From an uncultured Bacteroidales bacterium (lineage in GTDB: Bacteria; Bacteroidota; Bacteroidia; Bacteroidales; FEN-979): DNA of 64,000 nt. The notes beneath the pieces are model-generated. The model was not told where the DNA came from. It saw only the letters and a list, made by a program, of their open reading frames with translations, and did no database searches. A program made the position numbers and the translations under genes. Shown here one piece after another: positions 1-12,863 of the stretch; the first letter of the stretch is position 1; each line of letters opens with the position of its first letter. The stretch spans positions 20,178 through 84,177 of the forward strand of contig CAILVF010000081.1 of NCBI GenBank assembly GCA_903837605.1. The letters run 5' to 3'.

Positions 1-8
1 TTCGCAAA

Positions 9-764
9 TTAATTGAACATCCCCTCCAGGTAGGATTTGGTTTTTTCTTCCTGCGGATTTTCGAAGAAGTCTTTGGCGGGGCCTTGTTCGACTACTTCGC
101 CCATATACATGAAGATGACGTTGTCGGCAATGCGGCGGGCCTGGCGGAGGACATGGGTGACTACCACGATTGTAAAGTGGGGTTTTATCTCCTGGAATTT
201 CTCGTCTATGAAACGGCTCGAGATGGGGTCGAGGGCAGAGGTGGGTTCATCGGCAAGTATGATGTCGGGGTTCACGGCCAGTCCGCGTGCAAGACAAAGC
301 CGTTGCTGCTGTCCTATCGACAGTCTTGAGGCGGGTTCCCTTAAGCGTTTCCTGACCTCTTCATAGAGATTGGCCTGCCTGAGGTAATCCATGACCAGGA
401 TGCTTTGTTTTCGCCTGCCCCTTATCCCTCTCAGTTTAAGAGCATAAGCGATATTATTGTATATGGTCATTGGCAATGGGTATGGCCTCTGAGATAGAAG
501 TCCCATGCTCTGCCTGAGTTTGCTGATATCGGCGCCAGGCTCGAAAATGTTCTTTTCGTTGATCAGGATCTCACCGCTTACTTTAAGCTCGGGATAAAGG
601 TCGGTGAGGCGGTTCATGCATTTCAGGAGAGTGGTTTTACCGCAGCCGGAGGGCCCGAGGATCACAGTGATCTTGTTTTTCGGGATCTCGACATTGATAT
701 CATGAAGGATCTGTGTCTTCCCGGCAAAAACATTAAGATTCTTTATTTTTATGGCAGTCTCCAT
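9..764 (-). CDS. pstB: phosphate ABC transporter ATP-binding protein PstB
   Basis: ATPase subunit of the high-affinity phosphate importer; it sits on the cytoplasmic face of the PstA/PstC channel and drives phosphate uptake with ATP. The 251-residue length is typical. The Walker A loop GPSGCGKTT is at residues 37-45. The signature motif reads LSIGQQQR instead of the usual LSGGQ, and Walker B is followed by DEPTSALDP. It is the last gene of a minus-strand pstS-pstC-pstA-pstB operon, 10 bp after pstA. Only 8 bp remain before the window edge, so a following phoU, common in this position, cannot be seen. Confidence 0.96.
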   Translation of the reverse strand: METAIKIKNLNVFAGKTQILHDINVEIPKNKITVILGPSGCGKTTLLKCMNRLTDLYPELKVSGEILINEKNIFEPGADISKLRQSMGLLSQRPYPLPMTIYNNIAYALKLRGIRGRRKQSILVMDYLRQANLYEEVRKRLREPASRLSIGQQQRLCLARGLAVNPDIILADEPTSALDPISSRFIDEKFQEIKPHFTIVVVTHVLRQARRIADNVIFMYMGEVVEQGPAKDFFENPQEEKTKSYLEGMFN

Positions 765-774
765 AATGCGAAGG

Positions 775-1632
775 TCAGAAATTTATTTTGGTTTTATGAT
801 AACGTTTCCCGAGCCCCCTTGAAAAAAGGCTGACTATGAGAATGATAACGGTAAGCACAAGGGCTGAAGCATAGGCCCTTGCCTGGACTTCAGGTACGGG
901 GGAAGCAAGCTGGAAGAAGATAGAAAGCGGAAGCGTAGCCACCGGTTCCATCAGGGAGTTAGGCAGGTTATCGGTATACCCTGCTGTAAAAAGTACCGAG
1001 GCGGCATCGCCAATGGCACGTCCGAAAGAAAGAAGAACCGCCGTGATAATACCCGACACCGATTGCCTTGTGAAAATCTTAAAAGCAAGTTCCGATTTGT
1101 TGCTCCCAAGGGAATAGGTGGCTTCGGAAAGCCCCATGGGAACGGTCCTCAGTATCTCATCCATAGACCTTATCATGATAGGAAGGATGAATAATGTCAC
1201 GGTGATGATACCCGCCAGAAGGGAAGTCTGCAAGCCGATAAACACCATCAGCGTAAATCCGAAAGCACCGTATACTATCGAAGGCACTCCCCAGATCAGG
1301 TCAAGGATGAAACGGATAAGGTTGACCAGTTTTTTTCGCCTTACCAGGAAAACGTTCATATAAAGCGCGACCGGCAATCCGATCACAAAGGCAAGCACTG
1401 TGGCGCCTATAGCAAGAACGAGTGAACCCACGATAGCATTAAGTATCCCCCCTCCCTTGCCGTAATAATAGCCCCCGCTGGGCACTGAAGTCAGCATCTC
1501 CCACGACAGGGCTTTCATCCCTTTTTCAAAGACACTGTAAATGATGATTCCCAGGATAATAAGAATGATGGCTGTTGTCAGGTTCATCAGTATCCTGAAA
1601 AATGTTTCTTCCGCTTTCAGTGTCCTTTTCAT
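775..1632 (-). CDS. pstA: phosphate ABC transporter permease PstA
   Basis: Inner-membrane channel subunit of the phosphate importer, partner of PstC. The 285-residue protein has about six hydrophobic segments and the binding-protein-dependent permease (EAA-type) loop around LSEATYSLGSNKSELAFK, where the ATPase docks. It follows pstC by a single base, so the two are certainly co-transcribed and probably translationally coupled. PstA and PstC are paralogues; this one is assigned as PstA from its place next to pstB, its shorter first periplasmic loop and its overall family resemblance. Confidence 0.95.
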   Translation of the reverse strand: MKRTLKAEETFFRILMNLTTAIILIILGIIIYSVFEKGMKALSWEMLTSVPSGGYYYGKGGGILNAIVGSLVLAIGATVLAFVIGLPVALYMNVFLVRRKKLVNLIRFILDLIWGVPSIVYGAFGFTLMVFIGLQTSLLAGIITVTLFILPIMIRSMDEILRTVPMGLSEATYSLGSNKSELAFKIFTRQSVSGIITAVLLSFGRAIGDAASVLFTAGYTDNLPNSLMEPVATLPLSIFFQLASPVPEVQARAYASALVLTVIILIVSLFSRGLGKRYHKTKINF

Positions 1633-1633
1633 T

Positions 1634-2524
1634 TCAATACTTATTATACCTGGCTATAAAGAAATGCATGAGAAGGTTGAAGAACAGCGAGACCACCAGC
1701 AGCAAAAGGGCTGCAAACATCAGGGCCGAGTCATACTGAGGGATGGACAGCACCTCCCCGTAATTGTTCGCGATCAGGGCGGGCAATGTGTATCCGGGAT
1801 CAAACACTGAATGAGGTACCTTAATTACATTCCCCACGACCATCAGTACGGCCATGGTTTCGCCGAAAGCCCTTGCAAGCCCGAATCCAACAGATGCTAT
1901 GATACCCGGCAATGCTTTGCGCAAAAGCACATGCTTGACCATCTGCCATTTGGTCGCACCGAGCGACAGGGTTGCTTCCTTGAGTTCGGTAGGTATTGTC
2001 CTGAAAATCTCGATCATGATATTCAGGATGAACGGGATGATCATGACACTAAGCACAAGGGCTCCCGCAAGAATGCTGTATCCCATGGTCTGTATCCCGA
2101 ACCAGGGGCCCAGGTAATGTGAAATAAAAGGAACTATGACCAGTATACCCCAAACCCCGTAAACCACCGAAGGGATGCCGGCAAGGATATCGATTACAGG
2201 GTGCATGATCCTCAGGAAGCGTTTTTTCGCGTACTGAGTCACATTGATTGCTGTAAGAAGGCAGATAGGCGTGGAAATTATAATGGCCAGAAGGGTTACC
2301 CATACCGAGCCTACAATAAAGGGATAAAATCCGAATTCCCCCCTGGAAGGATGCCATGAATGCGAAAAGATAAGGTCCTTGAGAGTGTAACTCTTCAGCA
2401 GAAGGAAGGATTTGAAATAAAGTCCCCCAAACAGCATGAAAGGCAGGAAAGCGATGATGAGCAGGCTGAAAAGCATCCAGCTGTAATTCACCACATGCCT
2501 TTGCTGCCTGTTCAGTAGGTACAT
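1634..2524 (-). CDS. pstC: phosphate ABC transporter permease PstC
   Basis: Second inner-membrane channel subunit of the phosphate importer (296 residues). It has an N-terminal membrane segment (about residues 14-35), a long periplasmic loop, then five further hydrophobic segments. The EAA-type docking loop is visible in LKEATLSLGATKWQMVKHV. It lies one base after pstS and one base before pstA, the usual operon order pstS-pstC-pstA-pstB. No frameshift or truncation is seen. Confidence 0.95.
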   Translation of the reverse strand: MYLLNRQQRHVVNYSWMLFSLLIIAFLPFMLFGGLYFKSFLLLKSYTLKDLIFSHSWHPSRGEFGFYPFIVGSVWVTLLAIIISTPICLLTAINVTQYAKKRFLRIMHPVIDILAGIPSVVYGVWGILVIVPFISHYLGPWFGIQTMGYSILAGALVLSVMIIPFILNIMIEIFRTIPTELKEATLSLGATKWQMVKHVLLRKALPGIIASVGFGLARAFGETMAVLMVVGNVIKVPHSVFDPGYTLPALIANNYGEVLSIPQYDSALMFAALLLLVVSLFFNLLMHFFIARYNKY

Positions 2525-2525
2525 A

Positions 2526-3506
2526 TCACAGTAATTTGTTCAACTCTCCCTTGATCATCTCATCTTTCAGGCGCACATATCCTGCTTCATTCACAAATTT
2601 CTGGCCGTCGGAGAGTATAAAATTAAGAAAAGCAAGCACAAGTTTATTGGCAGGTTTGCCTCCCGACACAAAATAAAGCTTGCGGGCAGGGGGTGAAGGG
2701 TACCTTCCATCGTTAATAGCGGCCATAACCTCATCAATGGAATGATAAAAATCCTCTTCCTTGTCTAACTTCCCGTTTCCGTTAATGTCGATAGGGATAA
2801 CCGAAAGGCCCTGGTATGGTTTGCGGCTCTGGACGTCGAATACAAAATTCAGGTTATTATAGCCTATTCCATAAAGAGTCTTCCTCACGGCATCGGCAAC
2901 ACCCGGGTCACCGTTCACTCCAATCCCCTGCAAGTCCTCCTGTTTCTTATTCATCATGAATTTTGCCCACATATCGGCTGCCCCGCATGCGTCGGAGCGG
3001 GTGAATACTTCCATTGCATTTGCATCTTTAATGCCGATGAGCTGGCCCCAGGTTTTCACATTTCCCGTAATAAAGATCCCGTAAAATTTATCCCTGGTCA
3101 CACCGGTAGCCTGTATGGTCTTAACCAGGGGGCTTGATGCATTCATCACAGGCAATACAGCATCTTTGGCACAGGCCAGGGACCAGGCACCTTTGGCCTT
3201 TTCCTCGGGGCTCACTTCTTTGGAATACATTCCCAGGTCTACCATTTTTGACAAAGCATCGGCCATTCCTTTACCCGCTCCACCGGCAGAAATATTGATA
3301 GTGACAGCAGGATGAAGCTTCCTGAACTCCTCAGCCCATCGTATTGTAAGAGGATACAGGGCAAAGGCACCCGAAATAGTGATCTTCCCTTTAAGAGTGT
3401 CTTTGGTATCAGCAGAATTATCATTATGCCTGCAGGAAACAAGTATGCCGAGCATACCGGCGAGTATTAAAAGTACAAATAGTTGAAAAGCGCGCTTCAG
3501 ATTCAT
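2526..3506 (-). CDS. pstS: phosphate-binding lipoprotein PstS
   Basis: Periplasmic phosphate-binding protein that hands phosphate to PstCA. The N terminus is a lipoprotein signal ending LVSC, with Cys25 as the lipidated residue, so it should be anchored to a membrane. The phosphate-type binding fold is recognisable from ISGAFALYPLTIRWAEEF and SAGGAGKGMADAL, and from TRSDACGAADMWAKFM, the second half of the binding cleft. It is first in the pst operon, and the 77 bp upstream carry two inverted repeats (3538-3565 and 3571-3584) that are candidate control elements. No clear TAnnTTTG -7 box was found there. Confidence 0.93.
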   Translation of the reverse strand: MNLKRAFQLFVLLILAGMLGILVSCRHNDNSADTKDTLKGKITISGAFALYPLTIRWAEEFRKLHPAVTINISAGGAGKGMADALSKMVDLGMYSKEVSPEEKAKGAWSLACAKDAVLPVMNASSPLVKTIQATGVTRDKFYGIFITGNVKTWGQLIGIKDANAMEVFTRSDACGAADMWAKFMMNKKQEDLQGIGVNGDPGVADAVRKTLYGIGYNNLNFVFDVQSRKPYQGLSVIPIDINGNGKLDKEEDFYHSIDEVMAAINDGRYPSPPARKLYFVSGGKPANKLVLAFLNFILSDGQKFVNEAGYVRLKDEMIKGELNKLL

Positions 3507-3537
3507 AATCAGAGAAATTTCCGCGAAATTATTTTAA

Positions 3538-3565
3538 AAGAATTCAAGCCGGAAGGAGAATTCTT
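3538..3565. promoter_or_regulatory. inverted repeat upstream of pstS
   Basis: Arms AAGAATTC (3538-3545) and GAATTCTT (3558-3565) form a perfect 8-bp stem with a 12-nt loop, between the end of the MoxR gene and the start of pstS. On the minus strand the stem is followed by a short T-rich run, so it could be a weak terminator of the upstream operon, or an operator for pst. Neither role can be decided from sequence alone. Confidence 0.4.
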
Positions 3566-3570
3566 AAAAG

Positions 3571-3584
3571 GTGAAATATTTCAC
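3571..3584. promoter_or_regulatory. 14-bp perfect palindrome upstream of pstS
   Basis: GTGAAATATTTCAC is a perfect palindrome whose last base touches the stop codon of the MoxR gene and which lies 65 bp before the pstS start. The spacing and symmetry suit a dimeric regulator. No Pho-box-like direct repeat was recognised, so the link to phosphate control is inference. Confidence 0.35.
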
Positions 3585-4570
3585 TATAAAATATGTTTTA
3601 TAATAGCTTCTTCGCGAATGCCTTCGGCTTCTGCTTTATAATTTCTTACAATCCTGTGCCTTAGAACGGGAATTGCGACCGCTTTTACATCCTCAATATC
3701 AGGTGAATATTTCCCTTTTAAAACGGCATGGCATTTTGCTCCGATGATCAGGTTCTGGGAAGCCCTTGGGCCAGCCCCCCAGGTAAGGTATTCTTTTGCC
3801 CAGGCATCTGCCCCCGGTGTTCCTGGCCGTGTTTTTGAAGCAAGGCCGACCGAGTAATTATATACGTTTTCAGGTACCGGTATCTTGCGGATGAGATTCT
3901 GGAAGAACAGAATCTCGGAAGCATTAAGCACAACTTCCGGCCTGGCAATTTTATCGGAGGTTGTCATTTTCATAATGCTGACCTCCTCCTCATGAGAAGG
4001 ATAATCCAGCCATATGTTAAACATAAACCGGTCAAGCTGGGCTTCAGGCAAAGGATATGTGCCTTCCTGTTCAATGGGGTTCTGGGTTGCAAGCACAAAG
4101 AAAGGTTCATCGAGGTGATAAGTTTGCCCGGCAACAGTGACCGCTTTTTCCTGCATAGCTTCGAGCAGGGCGCTCTGGGTTTTCGGAGGGGTACGGTTTA
4201 TCTCATCCGCCAGGATAATATTTGCAAAAACGGGTCCTTTGATAAAGCGAAAGTGCCTCGATTCATCCAGGATCTCAGTTCCTATTATATCGGAGGGCAT
4301 AAGATCGGGGGTGAACTGGATCCTGTTAAAGCTCAGGCCTAGAACGTTTGAAATGGTATGGACCATCAGCGTTTTGGCCAGGCCAGGCACGCCCACGAGA
4401 AGACAATGCCCCCTGCTGAATACCGAGATCAGCAGGCCGTCGATCACTTCTTTCTGGCCTTCAATAACTTTGGCAATTTCCTGTTTAAGAAGGGTATATT
4501 TTCCTACCAGTGCATCAACAGCTTCAACATCTGATTTATATGGCAGGGCATGTGTGTTTAACGTATCCAT
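3584..4570 (-). CDS. MoxR-family AAA+ ATPase
   Basis: Cytoplasmic AAA+ chaperone-like ATPase of the MoxR group (328 residues). Walker A GVPGLAKT is at residues 60-67, and Walker B ILADEINR with the sensor segment LATQNPIEQEGTYPLPEAQLD follows. MoxR proteins usually act with a DUF58 protein and von Willebrand-domain (BatA/B-like) partners encoded alongside. Here none of these is adjacent: the gene overlaps the end of the upstream SurA-like gene by 13 bp and is followed by the pst operon. It is probably the last gene of the guaB-to-moxR minus-strand unit. Its client is unknown. Confidence 0.9.
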   Translation of the reverse strand: MDTLNTHALPYKSDVEAVDALVGKYTLLKQEIAKVIEGQKEVIDGLLISVFSRGHCLLVGVPGLAKTLMVHTISNVLGLSFNRIQFTPDLMPSDIIGTEILDESRHFRFIKGPVFANIILADEINRTPPKTQSALLEAMQEKAVTVAGQTYHLDEPFFVLATQNPIEQEGTYPLPEAQLDRFMFNIWLDYPSHEEEVSIMKMTTSDKIARPEVVLNASEILFFQNLIRKIPVPENVYNYSVGLASKTRPGTPGADAWAKEYLTWGAGPRASQNLIIGAKCHAVLKGKYSPDIEDVKAVAIPVLRHRIVRNYKAEAEGIREEAIIKHIL

Positions 4571-5928
4571 TTTCTAGTAAATTCACAATGTGCATATTGC
4601 TCGGAAATTTTAATATATGTTCCCGGCAATTTCTGGGTGACCCATTGATTAATAACTTTTTCCTTTTTCTGGTTCAGTGTCATTTGCTGAATTCGCGCAT
4701 AATCATTCTCCAGGTTGGCACGATGCGGGCTTGTCCTGTCTTTCAGGTAGTACATCCTGTATTCCTGCTTGCCCCTTTCGGTTTTCATAAGGACCGATGA
4801 ACTGACTTCGCCGACCTTGAGTTTATCAACAATGAAAAATACTTTAGGATCAAGCTGTGAGAGCTGGCTTGCCTCAAACCGGGTAGTACCGGTTGCGTTA
4901 TTGACAACCAGTCCCCCGTTATTCTTGGAAGGGTCATCGGAGTACCTGACGACAGCATCGTCGAAGGATATCTTTTTCGTAGTGATCATCACAACCACGC
5001 TGTCGAGAGTAGCTTTGGCCTTGTTCAGGTTTGCCATTGAAACCTGGGGTTGCAGCAGGATATGTCTTACATTGATATATTCACCTCTTCTTTCGATAAG
5101 CTGCAATATATGGAACCCGTCTTCAGTTTCCACAATATCGGAGACTTCCCCGGCGGTCTTAAGTTTGAACGCAGCTGCTTCAAACTCGGGCCGCATATCC
5201 CCCCTTTTGAACATGCCGAGTTCCCCTCCCTGCTTAGCTGAGCCGGGATCCTCTGAATACAAAACGGCAAGGGTTGCAAATTCATCCCCTTTTACAATTC
5301 TTTCTTTGAAGCCTTTGAGCTTATTGATCACGATTTGTTTCTCTTCCTGGCCAATCACGGGCTGTTTAATGATCAGGCCTATTTCGAACTCGGCGTTTAC
5401 CAGGGGGATGCTGTCTTTATCTATTTTTTTGTAAAAACTTTTAACCTCTGAAGGGGTCGTGGTTATGTCCTTGGTGACCTTGGCTTCCTCCTGTTCGGTA
5501 AGCATCTGTTCCCTGATAATTTCCTTGAGCTCACTTTTGATTTCAAGCAGAGATTTCCCGTAATATTCCTCCAGTTTTTCAGGAGATCCGGCTTGAGAGA
5601 TGAAGTACCTCATACGCCTGTCCATTTCGGCTTCCACCTGGGCGTCGGTAACTTTAATACTGTCAACCTGGGCCTGGTGCAGCAGCAGTTTCATATAAAG
5701 CAGTTTGTCGAGGATCTGGCACTTCACCTTGTCGGGGCTTCCTTTAATGACACCCTGGCCCCGCAGCTGTAGGTACTGGCCTTCGATATCCGATTTAAGT
5801 ACCATGTTCCCGCCAACTACAGCAATAACTCCATCAATTACCGTATCCTGGGACTGCTGGGCATATACTTTTAACTGGGAGGATAAGCATATTAAAATGA
5901 TCAGGATAAAGCTTCGGTTTAACTGCAT
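4558..5928 (-). CDS. SurA-like periplasmic peptidylprolyl isomerase
   Basis: Periplasmic chaperone/peptidyl-prolyl isomerase for outer-membrane protein assembly (456 residues). A signal peptide ends near VYAQ (residue 24). A SurA N-terminal domain (DGVIAVVGGNMVLKSDIE) is followed by a parvulin domain with GGELGMFKRGDMRPEFE, and a second, more degenerate parvulin-like stretch (NNGGLVVNN). It is third of three consecutive folding-factor genes and overlaps the MoxR start by 13 bp. Family and location are clear; which substrates it serves is not. Confidence 0.88.
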   Translation of the reverse strand: MQLNRSFILIILICLSSQLKVYAQQSQDTVIDGVIAVVGGNMVLKSDIEGQYLQLRGQGVIKGSPDKVKCQILDKLLYMKLLLHQAQVDSIKVTDAQVEAEMDRRMRYFISQAGSPEKLEEYYGKSLLEIKSELKEIIREQMLTEQEEAKVTKDITTTPSEVKSFYKKIDKDSIPLVNAEFEIGLIIKQPVIGQEEKQIVINKLKGFKERIVKGDEFATLAVLYSEDPGSAKQGGELGMFKRGDMRPEFEAAAFKLKTAGEVSDIVETEDGFHILQLIERRGEYINVRHILLQPQVSMANLNKAKATLDSVVVMITTKKISFDDAVVRYSDDPSKNNGGLVVNNATGTTRFEASQLSQLDPKVFFIVDKLKVGEVSSSVLMKTERGKQEYRMYYLKDRTSPHRANLENDYARIQQMTLNQKKEKVINQWVTQKLPGTYIKISEQYAHCEFTRKWIR

Positions 5929-5959
5929 GATTGAGATTCCTTTGAAAAATTAAAATACT

Positions 5960-6793
5960 TCAAAATCGTTTTGTTTCATTTGCATTCTGGTAGATGTATT
6001 CATGCATCTTTCCCAGGAGTTCCATTTTCCTTTTATTCAGTATGATATCATGAATTTTTCTTTTTTCAAGCTCCAGGGGGGAATTACTGTCCCTGAGTTT
6101 ATATTCCCTGAAACGGATCAGGTAAGTGAACGCATTGTCGTTAACCTCCACCTGCCTGTTTTTACTCAGGAACTCTGCCTGATCGGAAGGCCTTAGAGGA
6201 ACCTGGTTCATCAGGTCGGTAAAATAGATCCACTTCTGGTCGTCGATGAAATAGGCAAAAGACTGTTGCTCGCAAAGATCGGCAAGTTTGTTCCTGTCAT
6301 CGGGTTTATCGGAAAGGAGCAGCATGCGCACCTTTGGAATAAACTTTGATTTCAGGGGAAGTTTCGCATACTGAATCCTTACGACATTATCCCTGACAAG
6401 GAATGTATTCGGGTTGATGTTGTAGTAATTTGAAATTTCCTCATCAGTAATCACCGTATCAAGTTTCTGGCGGATCAGCTGGTTTTCATATTCGAAGATG
6501 ATGAGGGAATTCTTGTAGTTTTCGAGCTGTTTGGAAAAATCCAGCTGTGAACTTTGAAGATTTTTCTCAGCCTGGTGTAATATCAGGCGTTGCCTGACCC
6601 AGTTATCCACGTATGATTTCACCATCATTATACTGTCTTTGGCGGAGCTGCCGGGAGGGACAACGCCCTTCAGGTCCGATTCAAACAGGTAATCATTGTA
6701 AACCCTGGCAAGCGACCCTTCGGTTTTCTTTTTAAAGAAGCCCGAACATGAAGCGAGTAAGATAAGGGCAAACAAGAGAGGGCGCCATTGCAT
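5960..6793 (-). CDS. SurA/PpiC-related lipoprotein lacking a recognisable parvulin core
   Basis: A 277-residue lipoprotein: the signal ends in LLASC, with Cys16 as the lipid site. The central part resembles the helical chaperone domain of SurA/PpiC proteins (KSYVDNWVRQRLILHQAEK, then an ISNYYNINPNTF stretch as in other PpiC-like proteins). I do not see the GG-x-LG-type parvulin motif that both neighbours carry, so it is probably a chaperone without isomerase activity. It lies between two parvulin genes with gaps of 14 and 31 bp, which implies co-transcription and joint work on outer-membrane or secreted clients. Confidence 0.75.
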   Translation of the reverse strand: MQWRPLLFALILLASCSGFFKKKTEGSLARVYNDYLFESDLKGVVPPGSSAKDSIMMVKSYVDNWVRQRLILHQAEKNLQSSQLDFSKQLENYKNSLIIFEYENQLIRQKLDTVITDEEISNYYNINPNTFLVRDNVVRIQYAKLPLKSKFIPKVRMLLLSDKPDDRNKLADLCEQQSFAYFIDDQKWIYFTDLMNQVPLRPSDQAEFLSKNRQVEVNDNAFTYLIRFREYKLRDSNSPLELEKRKIHDIILNKRKMELLGKMHEYIYQNANETKRF

Positions 6794-6807
6794 GTTAACG
6801 TGGTGGA

Positions 6808-8793
6808 TTACTTAATTTTTGCAAGAACTTCGTTGTTCACTACAACAGGGTATTTTGATCTGAGGTAGCGGATCCAGTCCTTTTCAAGGTAATTCTGATA
6901 ATCTGCCGTGATCAGGCCCCTGGCTTCGTTCAGGGTTTTTGGCTCCGGCTTGAGAATCCGTCTGATGTTGACAAAAACGATCCCTCCATTAACTGTAATA
7001 TCTTTGGAGATCCCAGGGGTCCATGCTATTGTATCAATTAAGGAATTGTCTTTTTTTGAGAACTTCCCTGATTCAATTGACAGGACTTTAGCTGTATCAG
7101 AATTAACTTCTTTCAGGATATCACTCTCACCCAGTCCGCTTTTTATAAAGTTTTTCACTTTTGCGGCCAGGGCCGGATTTTTCAGTGTATAAATGCTGGC
7201 GTCAACCCGCTGGCCCCACATGTAGTTGGATTTATTTTTCTGATAAAATTCCTGAAGACCGGTGGTATCTTTAATCGCTTTGGACCAGACTTTCTGATCG
7301 GTAAGGTCAAAGAGCAGTATACCGTCGCGGTATTCCTTCATCAGGGCCCTGAAGTCGGGATATTTTTGTTCAAGAAATCCATTCTCATAGTTCAGGATGC
7401 TTTCGTTGACAAAATCGGTATACATTGAGTTCACGTAAAGGCGGATGTCTTTTTTCTCACCTTTTTTCTGCTTTGACTGGAGATACCGGGCAAATTCCCT
7501 TTGTGTGAATGTTTCACTCCCTATTTTGAACATCGTCTGAGTTTTTTCCAGGGCCTGGGAGGCATCCCATTTGCCTTCGAAAATACTATCGGTAACCAGG
7601 GTGTAAAAATCATCAATGGCTTTGGCATTCTCGGTATAGCCATATTCTTTTTCAATACGGGCTATGACAGCATCGTTAATCTCCTGGGAGCGGCTGTCTT
7701 TCATGATCCTCTGCTTCAGATCAGCCTTTTCTTCATCGAAGGTGCCAAAGGGTTTGCGCTCCACCAGTTTAACAATATGCCAGCCGTAACCTGGTGTTTG
7801 GACCGGTTCTGAGAAATCGCCCACATTCTTTATTTTTGAGATTGCGGCAATAAATTCAGGCATAAGCCTGTTTACGCCTCGTTTTGGGAGGACACCTCCC
7901 TTAGGGGCCGATCCTTTATCATCTGAATTGGTTTTTACAAGGTCCTCGAATTTTGCACCGGATTTAAGCAGGGCATAAAGTGAATCTATTTTTGCTTTCA
8001 CCCTGGCCGAGTCGGCTAAAGTGGCGCCTTTGGGGATACTGAGAAAGAGATGGGCTACCATGAAATCACCCAGTGCGGTGATCCTGTCTGTAACTTTTAT
8101 GATATGATAACCGTAGTCGGTCCTGATGGGCTTGGAAATCTGCCCCACTTGGGTGTTGTAAGCAGCAGTTTCGAAAGGGTAGACCATATCAAATACTGTA
8201 AAATAGCCAAGGTCTCCCCTGTTCCCTTTCATGAATGGATGCTGGGCAGTTGCTTCCCTGTCTTTAGCTGAAGGGTCTTCGGAGTATTCCATGACCACAT
8301 TGTCGAAAGGCTCACCTTTAATGATCTTGTTGCGGGCTTCAACGGCCTTGTTGTATGCATTCAGCGTATCCTGGGAGGTTGCGTCGGGTTTCACCCTGAA
8401 ATAGATATGGCTTGCCCTGAGATCAAATTGTTTACGTTCATAAGCTTCCTGTAACAAATGATTCATTGTAGTCTCATCAGTGAAATAGGGTTTGGCCAGT
8501 TGATCGCGGTAGCCATCCAGTTCCTTGATAAATGAGGAGACAGTGTCGAGACCAAGTTCTTCGGCCTGCAGGACTTTAAGTTTGAAATTAATAAAGAGTT
8601 CAAGGTATTCATCCATGGATTTTTTGTCGATAGTTTCGCCTTTGACGTTATTCTTCTGGTAGATCGACATGAATTCGCCCACAGTGACAGGTCTCCCTGC
8701 GATAGTCATCAATGTAGTATTGTTTTCAACCTGGGCTGATGCATTAAAAACCAAGACAAGAAAAAGCAATAATCCTGATAATTTCAAGCTCAT
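6808..8793 (-). CDS. large peptidylprolyl isomerase with two parvulin domains
   Basis: Exported folding factor of 661 residues. The reading frame stays open upstream to 8889, but the start at 8793 is preferred because it places a good signal peptide (MSLKLSGLLLFLVLVFNASA) at the N terminus. A SurA-like N-terminal helical part is followed by two parvulin domains, with motifs KGNRGDLGYFTVFDMV and PKGGVLPKRGVNRLMPEF, and a long C-terminal region without recognised motifs. First of the three folding-factor genes, 55 bp after guaB on the same strand. Confidence 0.88.
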   Translation of the reverse strand: MSLKLSGLLLFLVLVFNASAQVENNTTLMTIAGRPVTVGEFMSIYQKNNVKGETIDKKSMDEYLELFINFKLKVLQAEELGLDTVSSFIKELDGYRDQLAKPYFTDETTMNHLLQEAYERKQFDLRASHIYFRVKPDATSQDTLNAYNKAVEARNKIIKGEPFDNVVMEYSEDPSAKDREATAQHPFMKGNRGDLGYFTVFDMVYPFETAAYNTQVGQISKPIRTDYGYHIIKVTDRITALGDFMVAHLFLSIPKGATLADSARVKAKIDSLYALLKSGAKFEDLVKTNSDDKGSAPKGGVLPKRGVNRLMPEFIAAISKIKNVGDFSEPVQTPGYGWHIVKLVERKPFGTFDEEKADLKQRIMKDSRSQEINDAVIARIEKEYGYTENAKAIDDFYTLVTDSIFEGKWDASQALEKTQTMFKIGSETFTQREFARYLQSKQKKGEKKDIRLYVNSMYTDFVNESILNYENGFLEQKYPDFRALMKEYRDGILLFDLTDQKVWSKAIKDTTGLQEFYQKNKSNYMWGQRVDASIYTLKNPALAAKVKNFIKSGLGESDILKEVNSDTAKVLSIESGKFSKKDNSLIDTIAWTPGISKDITVNGGIVFVNIRRILKPEPKTLNEARGLITADYQNYLEKDWIRYLRSKYPVVVNNEVLAKIK

Positions 8794-8848
8794 AGTATTT
8801 GTATTTAATTTGTTCTTTTTTACTAACGTAAATTTTCGGAAAACATTA

Positions 8849-12862
<4,014 letters not shown>

Positions 12863-12863
12863 C

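Noticed and set aside
4769..5434. Open plus-strand frame of about 221 codons
   Set aside because: Antisense shadow of the SurA-like gene; low-complexity Ser/Leu-rich peptide.
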